A stretch of 64,000 nt of DNA from Ilex aquifolium (taxonomy: Eukaryota > Streptophyta > Magnoliopsida > Aquifoliales > Aquifoliaceae), in assembly GCA_951799425.1 (NCBI GenBank), contig OX637410.1:4464001-4528000 (forward strand), given 5' to 3'. Each line of letters begins with the position of its first letter. The first letter of the stretch is position 1. The notes below the pieces were generated by a model. It was not told the DNA's origin and searched no databases. It saw nothing but the letters and a program-made list of their open reading frames with translations. The position numbers were made by a program, and so were the translations under genes. Of the stretch, positions 50,793-61,539 are shown piece by piece.

Positions 50793-53049
50793 TGTAACAC
50801 CCCGCATTTTCTTTTATATATGTATATAGATATATATTAAATATTTGTTGTAAAAATGTGGATATGTGTAGTGATGTGTGTTTGAATTTGGTAGATTGGA
50901 AAAGTAAAGATTTAAAATGTTAGTGGAAATAATAGTTGAAATTTAGTTTTAATAAGTGAAAATATGAAATTTTAGGTTCTAGAACTTGTATTAAATAGGT
51001 TTGGTGTAGAAATATGTGTTGGAGAGATTTGGGATGGATTTGGTTGGCTTAGGAATGGATTGGAAATGGAAAAAGGGATAAAACAGCTGTGAACAGTGCA
51101 CTGGCTGCAACTTCAAGCTCGATTTCGACCTTGATTCAGTCAATATCTCTAAAAACTCAAATCATGAAAGTTGCAGAGCTCTTTCTGATAATTCCATATC
51201 ATCTTGAATCATCTCAATCGGAGCTCGGATGAGTGAGTTATGCCCAGATAACGAAGCGATGTCAAAACAGTCCATTTAGCTTGAACAGTGCACTGGCTGC
51301 AACTTCAAGCTCGATTTAGACCTTGATTCAGTCAATATCTCTCAAAACTCAAATCATGAAAGTTGTATATCTCTTTCTTAGCGTTCCATAACATCTTGAA
51401 TCATCTCAATCGGAGCTCGGATGAGAGAGTTATGCCCAGATAACGAAGCGATGTCAAAACAACCCATGAACAGTGAAATTCGGGGCAACTGTGTTTAAAA
51501 CCCCATTTACATTACATTTTCTCTCATTTCATACATTTCACTCTCAACCCACATCTCTTAGAGCCCTAGGAGAAGATAAAGGGAAGAAAAAAAGGGAGAA
51601 ATAGAGTCTCTAAAGCTTGGGCTTTGGTTTGAAATTCTTGATTTCAAGGTAGGGGTTTTCTTCCATTCTTGTCCATTGAGGTTAGGGCATAAATATATAT
51701 GTATGTTTTCACTCTCATTCTTATATATATGGTATGAAATACTTGATTCTTGAAATTCTTGCAAAGATTATCATGTTTTAAACAAATCTATGGTGGAATA
51801 ACCATTAAATCCCTTTTTCTCATCTTCAAACCCTAGGTTTCAAGAGAAAGGGGTTTTTCTTTTGATTTCTCCTATGTTCTTGATTTCAAAACTTTAGTGT
51901 TTCATATTGAACAAAAAAATGGTATTTATGATGATCTCTTGTACATTTTCTTATATTACTCTTTGTACAACTACTTGAGAAAATTGGGGATTTATGGAAT
52001 CGTTGGTTATGTGTGATGATTGTTGGTATGATATGTTCTTGTATGGTTGTTGGTATGAACATGGGTGAGAGGTTCCTTGTAAGGATGCTCATTCCTTCTC
52101 AAGAGGTTCCCGGTAAGGATGCTTGGGAAACAATACCGTGATGAGTGAGAGGTTTCTTGTAAGGATGCTCATTCCTTCTCAAGAGGTTCCCGGTAAGGAT
52201 GTTTGGGAAACAATGTAGTGATTGGTGAGAGGTTCCATGTAAGGATGCTCATCCATTCTCAAGAGGTTCCAGGTAAGGATGCTTGAGAATCAAATGTGAC
52301 CTAAAAGAGGGTGGAGGTTACCACAAAGTATGCCACCTACCGAAAGAATTGTTGGGAATTGTTTATGGCCATTAATGGTTATTATTTGTATGTGGTGCTC
52401 GTTTATTCATTTAAGTAATGTTTTTACATAAACTTGAGATCCTTTTTAAATGTCACTGCTTTAATTCAAATTATGTATCTATGTTATGTTAAAAATGAGA
52501 TCGACCGTTTTAAATGTTTTTTTTCTAAACCTTGTATGGGTTTGAGAGAATTTCTCTACAGAGCTTCGTGCTCACCCCCTACCGCTAACATTTTTCAGAT
52601 TACCTGCTTGAGGAGGATGTAAGGGTTGAGGATCCCGCTACTTGGGAGACTCCACTTGACGGGAGTGTGGATCCCGAGGTGGACACATAGAGCGACCTCC
52701 CTTCCTTTTGTACTAGACTAGGACATTCTTTTGGAACATTGTGTAGTCTAGCTTCTTTTGTTTATTCCACTGCGCTAATTTAATTAATTTTTAAGATGTA
52801 ATAGCCATTACTTGGGCTTATTCTTTTGGATAATGTTGTAAATATTTTATGGATAAATGGATCCGATGTGGTCAATGTAGTATAATTGCACAGGTTGTGT
52901 TTTGGGTAGAGCTCCCCGAACAAAGGAGACTCTGCCCGAATTTTATTAAATTAAGGACCCCCGGTTATTTATGGATTTTATTAGTTGTTCCCATGGTATG
53001 AATGGTTTTAAAAGGTAATGTCTTCCAGGGTGATTTTTGGGGCGTTACA
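50793..53049 (+). repeat. gypsy 5' LTR (2257 bp)
   Basis: TGTAACACCCCGCATTTTC to GGGGCGTTACA. It contains an internal duplicated unit of about 215 bp (GAACAGTGCACTGGCTGCAA near 51094 and 51282) and the GGTAAGGATGC tandem block. The 3' LTR is about 235 bp shorter because this unit differs in copy number. Confidence 0.93.
52068..52290. repeat. GAGGTTCC..GTAAGGATGC tandem block, 5' LTR
   Basis: Three units of about 70-75 bp, each with two copies of GAGGTTCCYKGTAAGGATGC. Also in the 3' LTR at about 58848-59070. Confidence 0.85.
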
Positions 53050-53200
53050 AAGTTGGTATTAGAGCTTAGGCTTTAGGTCTTACATGGGAGCTGTAGGTTA
53101 TGGAATCACCTCTAGAGCTTTAGGATTAGGGTGAATCAAATCCTTGAGTGAAATTTTATACACGTTGTATGCCTTAGCTTAACCTAATATTTAGGATGTC

Positions 53201-56200
53201 TTGTACATCCATGAACTAAGTTGTGAATTGATGTGCCGGATGAACGGCGAACAAAGACGGGGACGCGGACGTGGGCGTGGCCGTGGAGGTCAAGCGAATC
53301 CACCACCACTACCACCACCACCACCTCGGGATGCCATGCAAGGCATTTACCAATGCTTGAGGGAGCTCACCACTTTGGTACAAAACCAAAATGGTAACAA
53401 CAACCACAATGGTGGAGCTCATCCTCTCGCTCAAGTACCTGACAATGGGAACAGAGACCGAAGGATGATAGCTCTTCGGGAATTCTTAAGACAACGACCA
53501 CCTAACTTCCAAGGGAGCTCCAATCCTTTGGAGGCGGATAGATGGATCCGCCGAGTGAAGAAGATTTGTGACGGCATGGGAGTTGCCGAGGAGTTGAGAG
53601 TTGGTTTGGCGACTTACCTGTTTGAGGGGGAGGCCGACTATTGGTGGGATGCCATAAAGAGGAGAAGGGACACCGACACACTCACTTGGGAAGAGTTCGA
53701 TCAACTTTTCCAAGATAAGTACTTCCTTGAATCGGTCAGAGACCGAATGAAGGCGGATTTTCTTGCACTACGATAGGGTAGTATGACCGTGGCTGAGTAT
53801 GAGAGGCGGTTCGACGAGCTCTCCCGTTATGCTACGGGATTTATAGCTACTGAGGCCGACAGGGCCAAGCGCTTCGAGCAGGGTCTGAGGCCGATCATTA
53901 GGGAGAAGTTGGTGGCTCTCAGAATCCGTGAGTTTGGGGACTTAGTGGACAGAGCTGCACTGGTAGAGAGAGACATAGATGATAGCCAGCGACGACAGGG
54001 CTTCTCGAGAGGAGGTCCGATCCGGACGGGTGCTAGCACTAGTGGGGCACAGAGACCGACACCATACCGTCGCCCAGACCCGACAGGTGGACAGCGACTT
54101 TTGATAGCCCGAGGAGAGGGAGACACTCAGACTAGAGCCGGTATTACCCCACGATCCTGCTTTGCATGCGGAGGTGTGGGACATATTCGGATGCATTGCC
54201 CAGTTTTTCCACCTCAGGGGCCTATCCAGACCGCCAGACAGGCACCAGCAGCCCAACCACCACCACCGAGGCCTGCACCGCAACGACCGATACAAGCTCA
54301 AGCCCCCGGCGGCGCCAACCAAGGGCGAGTATTTGCTTTGACTCAGCCGGAGGAGGACATTGCCAATGCCGTTGTGGAAGGTATTGTCCTTATTTATAAT
54401 TCGTGGGCCCGAATATTATTTGACCCCGGTGCAACACACTCATTTGTACGCACGACATATGCACTTGATTTGAGATTGAGTTTCGCGAAGCTAGAGCATG
54501 TTATGAACATTAGCTTGCCCACGGGAAAACGGTTAGATACTAGCAGAGTCTGCAAGGGTTGCGTGCTTCGCATTGGGGAGCACGAATTGATTGTGGATTT
54601 GATTGCTTTAGAGATGAAGGGGTATGATGTGATTTTTGGGATGAACTTGTTGTCCGCTTTCCGGGCGGTAGTGGATTGTTTCCGCAAGCGGATTACATTT
54701 CAGTTGCCGGGAGGAGTCGTTTTTAGTTTTGTGAATAACCGAGATTCTTTCCATCCATTTCCTACTACGGGTAGTAGATTCTTAAAAGCGAAAGCGGGAA
54801 GTCAATTGAGTTTCTTAACTAGCTTGATGGGAGATGACAGGGATAAACTCCATACGGATGTATTGTTAATTGTATCGGAGTTTTCAGATGTTTTTCCCGA
54901 GGAATTACCCGGATTACCGCCACATAGGGAAATTGAGTTCAAGATCGATCTCTATCCGGGAACCGAACCCATATCCATTGCTCCCTATCGGATGGCACCT
55001 TTGGAGTTGAAGGAGCTAAGGAAGCAGTTGGATCATTTGTTGGCGATTGGGTTTATCCGTCTAAGCACTTCACCCTGGGGAGCCCCGGTCCTCTTTGTGA
55101 AGAAAACGGATGAGACTCTACGTTTGTGCACGGATTACCGGAGGTTGAATCGGGTTACCGTGAAGAATAAGTATCCGTTGCCGAGAATTGATGACTTATT
55201 TGATCAGTTGAAGGGTTCGAAGTATTACTCCAAGATTGATCTTCACATGGGGTATCATCAGCTGCGGATTAAGGAGGAGGATATTCCTAAGACTGCTTTC
55301 TGTACCTGGTATGGTCATTTCGAGTATACGGTGATGCCGTTCGGATTGACTAATGCCCCCGCAGCCTTCATGGATTTGATGCACAGACTCTTCCGGTCTT
55401 ACCTCGATCAATTTGTCATTGTGTTTATTGATGACATATTGGTTTACTCACAGACTCAGGAGGAACATGCTCGTCATCTCTCTATTGTGCTACAAACATT
55501 AAGAAAACATAAGTTATATGCGAAGATGAGCAAGTGTGAGTTTTGGATGAAGGAAGTGAAGTTCCTTGGCCATGTTGTGTCCGAGCAAGGAGTAGCGGTT
55601 GATCCCGCAAAGATTGAGGCCGTGATGAAATGGGAACCACCAAAGAACGTGACGGAAGTACGGAGTTTCTTGGGGTTAGCCGGCTATTATCGTAGGTTTG
55701 TGGAAGGGTTCTCCAAGCTTGCGATGCCGATGACTCGCCTTACAAAGAAGGGGGAGAAATTTTTGTGGACTCAAGCGTGTGAATTAGCTTTTCGCACCTT
55801 GAAGGAGAAGTTGACGACGGCACCTATCCTCCTTATTTCGAGTAGTGGGGAAGGCTACGATGTCTACACCGATGCTTCACTATGAGGCTTGGGATGCATT
55901 CTAATGCAAGGAGGGAAGGTAGTGGCTTATGGCTCGAGGCAACTCAAGGTGCATGAGCAGAATTATCCCACACACGACTTGGAGCTGGCTGCGGTGGTGT
56001 TTGCTCTTAAGTTATGGAGATGTTATTTATACGGGGAGAAATTTCAAGTGTTCTCGGACCATAAAAGCCTCAAGTATATCTTCACACAGAAAGACTTGAA
56101 TCTCCGGCAGAGAAGGTGGATTGAGTACTTGGAAGATTATGAGTTCACGCTTAACTACCATCCGGGGAAGGCCAATGTAGTTGCCGACGCTCTTAGCAGG

Positions 56201-57765
56201 AAGTCTCGGGGTGAAATCAATTCTCTTGCGGTAACTAGGTGGAAAATGATTGATGCATTGGAGGAGTACGATCTATGGGTGGATGGACCGGAGTATCAAC
56301 CATATCTATTCAACCTTGTAGCTCAACCGACGCTTCGACAACGGGTTATGGAGTTGCAATGCCTGGATTCGGAACTCGATTTGATTAGAGCCCGATTGGA
56401 GAATGGAGAAACAATGGAAGGATGGTCTTGGAAGAATGGAGAGTTGAGATATGGGGAGAAGCTATGTGTTCCCGATGATTCATCCCTAAAGGAGGAGATA
56501 CTTGGAGAGTGTCATCGCTCCAAGTTTGCTATCCACCCCGGTAGCACAAAGATGTATAGGGACATGAAGCGTCAATACTGGTGGAGGGGAATGAAGCGAG
56601 ATGTGGCCAAGTATGTGGCAAAATGTGCGGTGTGCCAGCAGGTGAAGATTGAGCATCAAAGGCCAGGAAGAGTCCTACAGTCTTTGCCTATTCCAAAGTG
56701 GAAGTGGGATCACATCACCATAGACTTCGTGTCGGGTTTACCACGGACGTCGCGCGGGCATAATGCAGTGTGGGTCATTGTGGATAGACTCACTAAGTCC
56801 GCTCACTTTTTGGGTATGAAGACCACAGATACATTCGAGACTTTGAGCCAGCTATATATCCGTGAGATAGTGAGGTTACACGGCGTTGCGCTCTCGATTG
56901 TGTCAGATCGTGACTCTAGGTTTGTGGCGAGATTTTGGCAGAGTCTACAACAAGCGATGGGGACAGAGTTACACTTCAGTACGACTTTTCATCCCCAAAC
57001 GGATGGCCAATCCGAGAGGGTGATACAGGTTGTGGAGGATATGTTACACGCTTGCGCGTTGGACTTCAAGGGGAGTTGGAGCGACCACTTACCGTTGGTG
57101 GAGTTTGCTTACAACAACAGCTATCAGGGAAGTATTATGATGACACCGTATGAAGCATTGTATGGAAGACCATGCCGATCACCGACGTGTTGGTCAGAAG
57201 CCGGCGAGAGCAGTGTATTTGGACCGGACATTGTTCGAGAAACTACGGAGAAGATTCAACTCATCCGAGAGAGAGGCTACGGACGGCGCAAAGTAGACAG
57301 AAGAGCTATGCGGACCACAGACGAAGACCCTTAGAATTCAAGGTGGGAGACTACGTATTTCTCAAGGTGTCACCTAAGAAGGGCGTGTTTCGATTCGGCA
57401 AGAAGGGGAAGTTAGTGCCAAGATATACCGGACCGTTTGAGGTAATCAAAGCGGTAGGCAAGGCGGCATATCAACTTCGACTACCAGCCCAGCTATCCGG
57501 AGTACATGACGTGTTCCACGTGTCCATGTTGAGAAGGTGTCACTCGGATGCAACTCCAGTCGTGAACTTGGAGGAGATTGAAATTCAAGACGGAGCAACC
57601 TACGAAGAGCAACCGGTAGAAATTCTCGACACCAAGGAAAAAGTGTTTCGCAACAAAGTTATCAGATTGGTGAAGGTTTTGTGGCAACACCATGGAGTGG
57701 AGGAAGCTACATGGGAACTGGAGCAAGAAATGCGGGAGAAGTATCTATATTTGTTCGCTACTTGA
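53201..57765 (+). pseudogene. Tekay-like gag-pol polyprotein region
   Basis: Domains in order: RGRGRGRG-rich N-terminus with capsid region (WIRRVKKICDGMG and LFEGEADYWWDA near 53540-53650); zinc knuckle [14 protein letters not shown] near 54157-54198; protease [10 protein letters not shown] near 54418-54448; RT near 54930-55700 with FIDDILVYS near 55424-55450; RNase H near 55860-56205 ending [10 protein letters not shown]; integrase near 56510-57200 with HxxxH/CxxC zinc ligands, [13 protein letters not shown] and IVSDRDSRF; and a C-terminal EEATWELEQEMREKYLYLF chromodomain-like tail near 57690-57760. Lengths match the clade. Near-complete fossil with about three breaks. Confidence 0.93.
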
Positions 57766-57806
57766 GGTAAGTTTCGAGGACGAAACTTTCTTTAAGGGGG
57801 GTAGAT

Positions 57807-59828
57807 TGTAACACCCCGCATTTTATTTTATATATGTATATAGATATATAGTAAATATTTGTTGTAAAAATGTGGATATGTGTAGTGATGTGTGTTTGAA
57901 TTTGGTAGATTGGAAAAGTAAAGATTTAAAATGTTAGTGGAAATAATAGTTGAAATTTAGTTTTAATAAGTGAAAATATGAAATTTTAGATCCTAGAACT
58001 TGTATTAAATAGGTTTGGTGTAGAAATATGTGTTGGAGAGATTTGGGATGGATTTGGTTGGCTTAGGAATGGATTGGAAATGGAAAAAGGGATGAAACAG
58101 CTGTGAACAGTCAATATCTCTCAAAACTCAAATCATGAAAGTTGTATATCTCTTTCTTAGCGTTCCATAACATCTTGAATCATCTCAATCGGAGCTCGGA
58201 TGAGAGAGTTATGCCCAGATAACGAAGCGATGTCAAAACAACCCATGAACAGTGAAATTCGGGGCAACTGTGTTTAAAACCCCATTTACATTACATTTTC
58301 TCTCATTTCATACATTTCACTCTCAACCCACATCTCTTAGAGCCCTAGGAGAAGATAAAGGGAAGAAAAAAAGGGAGAAATAGAGTCTCTAAAGCTTGGG
58401 CTTTGGTTTGAAATTCTTGATTTCAAGGTAGGGGTTTTCTTCCATTCTTGTCCATTGAGGTTAGGGCATAAATATATATGTATGTTTTCACTCTCATTCT
58501 TATATATATGGTATGAAATACTTGATTCTTGAAATTCTTGCAAAGATTATCATGTTTTAAACAAATCTATGGTGGAATAACCATTAAATCCCTTTTTCTC
58601 ATCTTCAAACCCTAGGTTTCAAGAGAAAGGGGTTTTTCTTTTGATTTCTCCTATGTTCTTGATTTCAAAACTTTAGTGTTTCATATTGAACAAAAAAATG
58701 GTATTTATGATGATCTCTTGTACATTTTCTTATATTACTCTTTGTACAACTACTTGAGAAAATTGGGGATTTATGGAATCGTTGGTTATGTGTGATGATT
58801 GTTGGTATGATATGTTCTTGTATGGTTGTTGGAATGAACATGGGTGAGAGGTTCCTTGTAAGGATGCTCATTCCTTCTCAAGAGGTTCCCGGTAAGGATG
58901 CTTGGGAAACAATACCGTGATGAGTGAGAGGTTTCTTGTAAGGATGCTCATTCCTTCTCAAGAGGTTCCCGGTAAGGATGTTTGGGAAACAATGTAGTGA
59001 TTGGTGAGAGGTTCCATGTAAGGATGCTCATCCATTCTCAAGAGGTTCCAGGTAAGGATGCTTGAGAATCAAAGGTGACCTAAAAGGGGGTGGAGGTTAC
59101 CACAAAGTATGCCACCTACCGAAAGAATTGTTGGGAATTATTTATGGCCATTAATGGTTATTATTTGTATGTGGTGCTCGTTTATTCATTTAAGTAATGT
59201 TTTTACATAAACTTGAGATCCTTTTTAAATGTCACTGCTTTAATTCAAATTATGTATCTATGTTATGTTAAAAATGAGACCGACCGTTTTAAATGTTTTT
59301 TTTCTAAACCTTGTATGGGTTTGGGAGAATTTCTCTACAGAGCTTCGTGCTCACCCCCTACCGCTAACATTTTTCAGATTACCTGCTTGAGGAGGACGTA
59401 AGGGTCGAGGATCCCGCTACTTCGGAGACTCCACTTGACGGGAGTGTGGATCCCGAGGTGGACACATAGAGCGACCTCCCTTCCTTTTGTACTAGACTAG
59501 GACATTCTTTTGGAACATTGTGTAGTCTAGCTTCTTTTGTTTATTCCGCTGCGCTACTTTAATTAATTTTTGAGATGTAATAGCCATGACTTGGGCTTAT
59601 TCTTTTGGATAATGTTGTAAATATTTTATGGATAAATGGATCCGGTGTGGTCAATGTAGTATAATTGCACAGGTTGTGTTTTGGGTAGAGCTCCCCGAAC
59701 AAAGGAGACTCTGCCCGAATTTTATTAAATTAAGGACCCCCGGTTATTTATGGATTTTATTAGTTGTTCCCATGGTATGAATGGTTTTAAAAGGTAATGC
59801 CTTCCAGGGTGGTTTTTGGGGCGTTACA
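57807..59828 (+). repeat. gypsy 3' LTR (2022 bp)
   Basis: TGTAACACCCCGCATTTTA to GGGGCGTTACA, preceded by AAGGGGGGTAGAT. Nearly identical to the 5' LTR apart from the repeat-unit difference. Confidence 0.93.
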
Positions 59829-60235
59829 GTTTATATACATCAGACCTGCCGATTGACTTTCCAGTAAAATGGAAGTTAATTGTTGTGAGGTAGCATTTCC
59901 AGTAATCAACCAATATAAAGCATATGGATCGTTAAATTGAAGGGTATCTTTTATATTGTTATCACTTATACGCTTTACTTACGCATTTTTATTATCTCCG
60001 CACTTTATTTCCGCAGTGTATTTAAATTAAACTAGTTATCAATCTAAGCTCACATCACAAGCTATCAAACATCATACTACTCCAAACAACAAACTTTACT
60101 TTTTTTCTTTATTTTAAAATCTAAATTACTAAAACTCTTCGTGGGATCGATACTTGGACTTAAACCGAGAAAACTACAATTTGACCATTTATACTTGGGT
60201 GTATAATTAATATAATTCAGATCACAAAAAAGTGG
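59829..60235 (+). mobile_element. gypsy LTR remnant, right part
   Basis: This continues the LTR interrupted at 50792. Near its end are TCTTCGTGGGATCGATACTT and AATTTGACCATTTATACTTG, the conserved 3' end of Athila/Tat-type LTRs seen also at 48225 and 61340. A normal primer site does not follow. Confidence 0.55.
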
Positions 60236-60239
60236 CGAA

Positions 60240-61425
60240 TCAACTAATATTTTCACACTTCCTTGCCCCCTCCTCATTGCCTATAAATACTCCCATTGTG
60301 GGAGCTTCAACGGGGACTTACACTTAGGAGAGTTAGTCTTAGATTTAGACTTACATTTACTTGCATAGAGAGAGATAGATCATGTTTTGGTTGAGGAGGA
60401 AACCCTCCAAAAGTGACTAATTTTCTTCTACTTTCATTATTAGTTTCATTTTCTTTCATTATTTGAGTTTCCTTCTTCCCTTAGAGGAGTGAAACTCTTC
60501 CACTTTTCTAGAGCTTTACCAAAGCCGTGAAGGGTGGAACGTGATTCACTCATTCTTCGTCGAAGATCGGCTCCTTGTGTAGTGTGTTTTACCTTGTAAC
60601 TCTTCTACTTGGAGGGATGAGAATCACTCACTTTTTTAGCTTTACCAAAGTCATGAAGAGTGAGTAGTTTCTCATTCACTCTTTAGTAAGAGGTGATGAA
60701 CATGTATAAATCGTTCGGAAGTTATATTTGTGCATTTCGTTTATGCTTAATGCTTTATCTCTTACTTGCTTATTGAATGATTGAATACAAATAGCAAAGG
60801 TAAGGTACTTTGCACAACCATGAGTCCTTTCTCTGACATAGATGACTCTTGGCATAGGAAGACTCATTGGTCCTTTGCAAGTACTCCATCTAGATCTTCA
60901 TGACTAACTTTCAATCTTCACTATTATTGTGCTTCAACTAAAGAATGGAATACCAACACCATGGTTGGATGCCTTGTAGAAACACTTGCTTGTTTGTAGA
61001 CGGGTTGAGTCTCGGTATAGACAATTCTTGTAAATCTCTACAAAGACATCGGAACTATGCTTTTAATTCTCACAATCCATTTTTATCCTCCGATTAACTT
61101 TATGTTGACACAGGAGTTCATTGAATTTCCAAGCATAAGTATAACAACCGGATGATTGACTACATGTCCAGATCTTCGAGCTAAAGGGTGACTTTTACAT
61201 TTGAGATTATATTATAGAAAATCCTCTTGGAAAGAATTTTATATTCCGTCCAGGAAAATCCATAAACATCATAACTTTAAATTTCAAGGGTTCTAGTCAC
61301 TTTGGTCTCTGTCACTGCTTACTTCGAAACACCAACATTAGTTCCTTGTGGATTCGACTCCGAACTTAACCGGATTATTATTACAACTTGACTACCTGCA
61401 CTTAGGTGTATACATTTCAGATCAA
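60240..61425 (+). repeat. Athila/Tat-like 5' LTR (left edge approximate)
   Basis: The TATA box CTATAAATAC (60281-60290) lies before a transcribed R/U5 part. The 3' end carries TTGTGGATTCGACTCCGAAC and CACTTAGGTGTATACATTTCA just before the primer site. No partner LTR in the window, so the left edge is a guess. Confidence 0.55.
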
Positions 61426-61539
61426 GTCAAATTTTTGGCGCCGTTGCTGGGGAACTAAAAAGGCGTTTTAAGGTAAAAGATAAAAAAACCTTCATTTTTG
61501 TATATTTTTTTTTTGATTTACCGTGTATAATTTTATTTT

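Larger units (their letters stand above)
50793..59828 (+). mobile_element. young, nearly whole Ty3/gypsy (Tekay-like chromovirus)
   Basis: 9036 bp flanked by perfect GTTTA duplications (50788-50792, 59829-59833). It has 5' and 3' LTRs, primer site TGGTATTAGAGC (53055-53066), complete gag-pol domains with a C-terminal chromodomain-like region, and the polypurine tract AAGGGGGGTAGA before the 3' LTR. By eye the LTRs differ at only about 20 sites in 2 kb (near 1 percent), so insertion was recent. The coding region looks nearly whole, with about three breaks. Treated as a fossil. Confidence 0.93.

Noticed and set aside
51558-52092. Minus-strand open frames repeated identically at 58337-58543 and 58665-58871
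   Set aside because: They are duplicated only because they lie in the two LTRs of one gypsy; there is no homology or start context.
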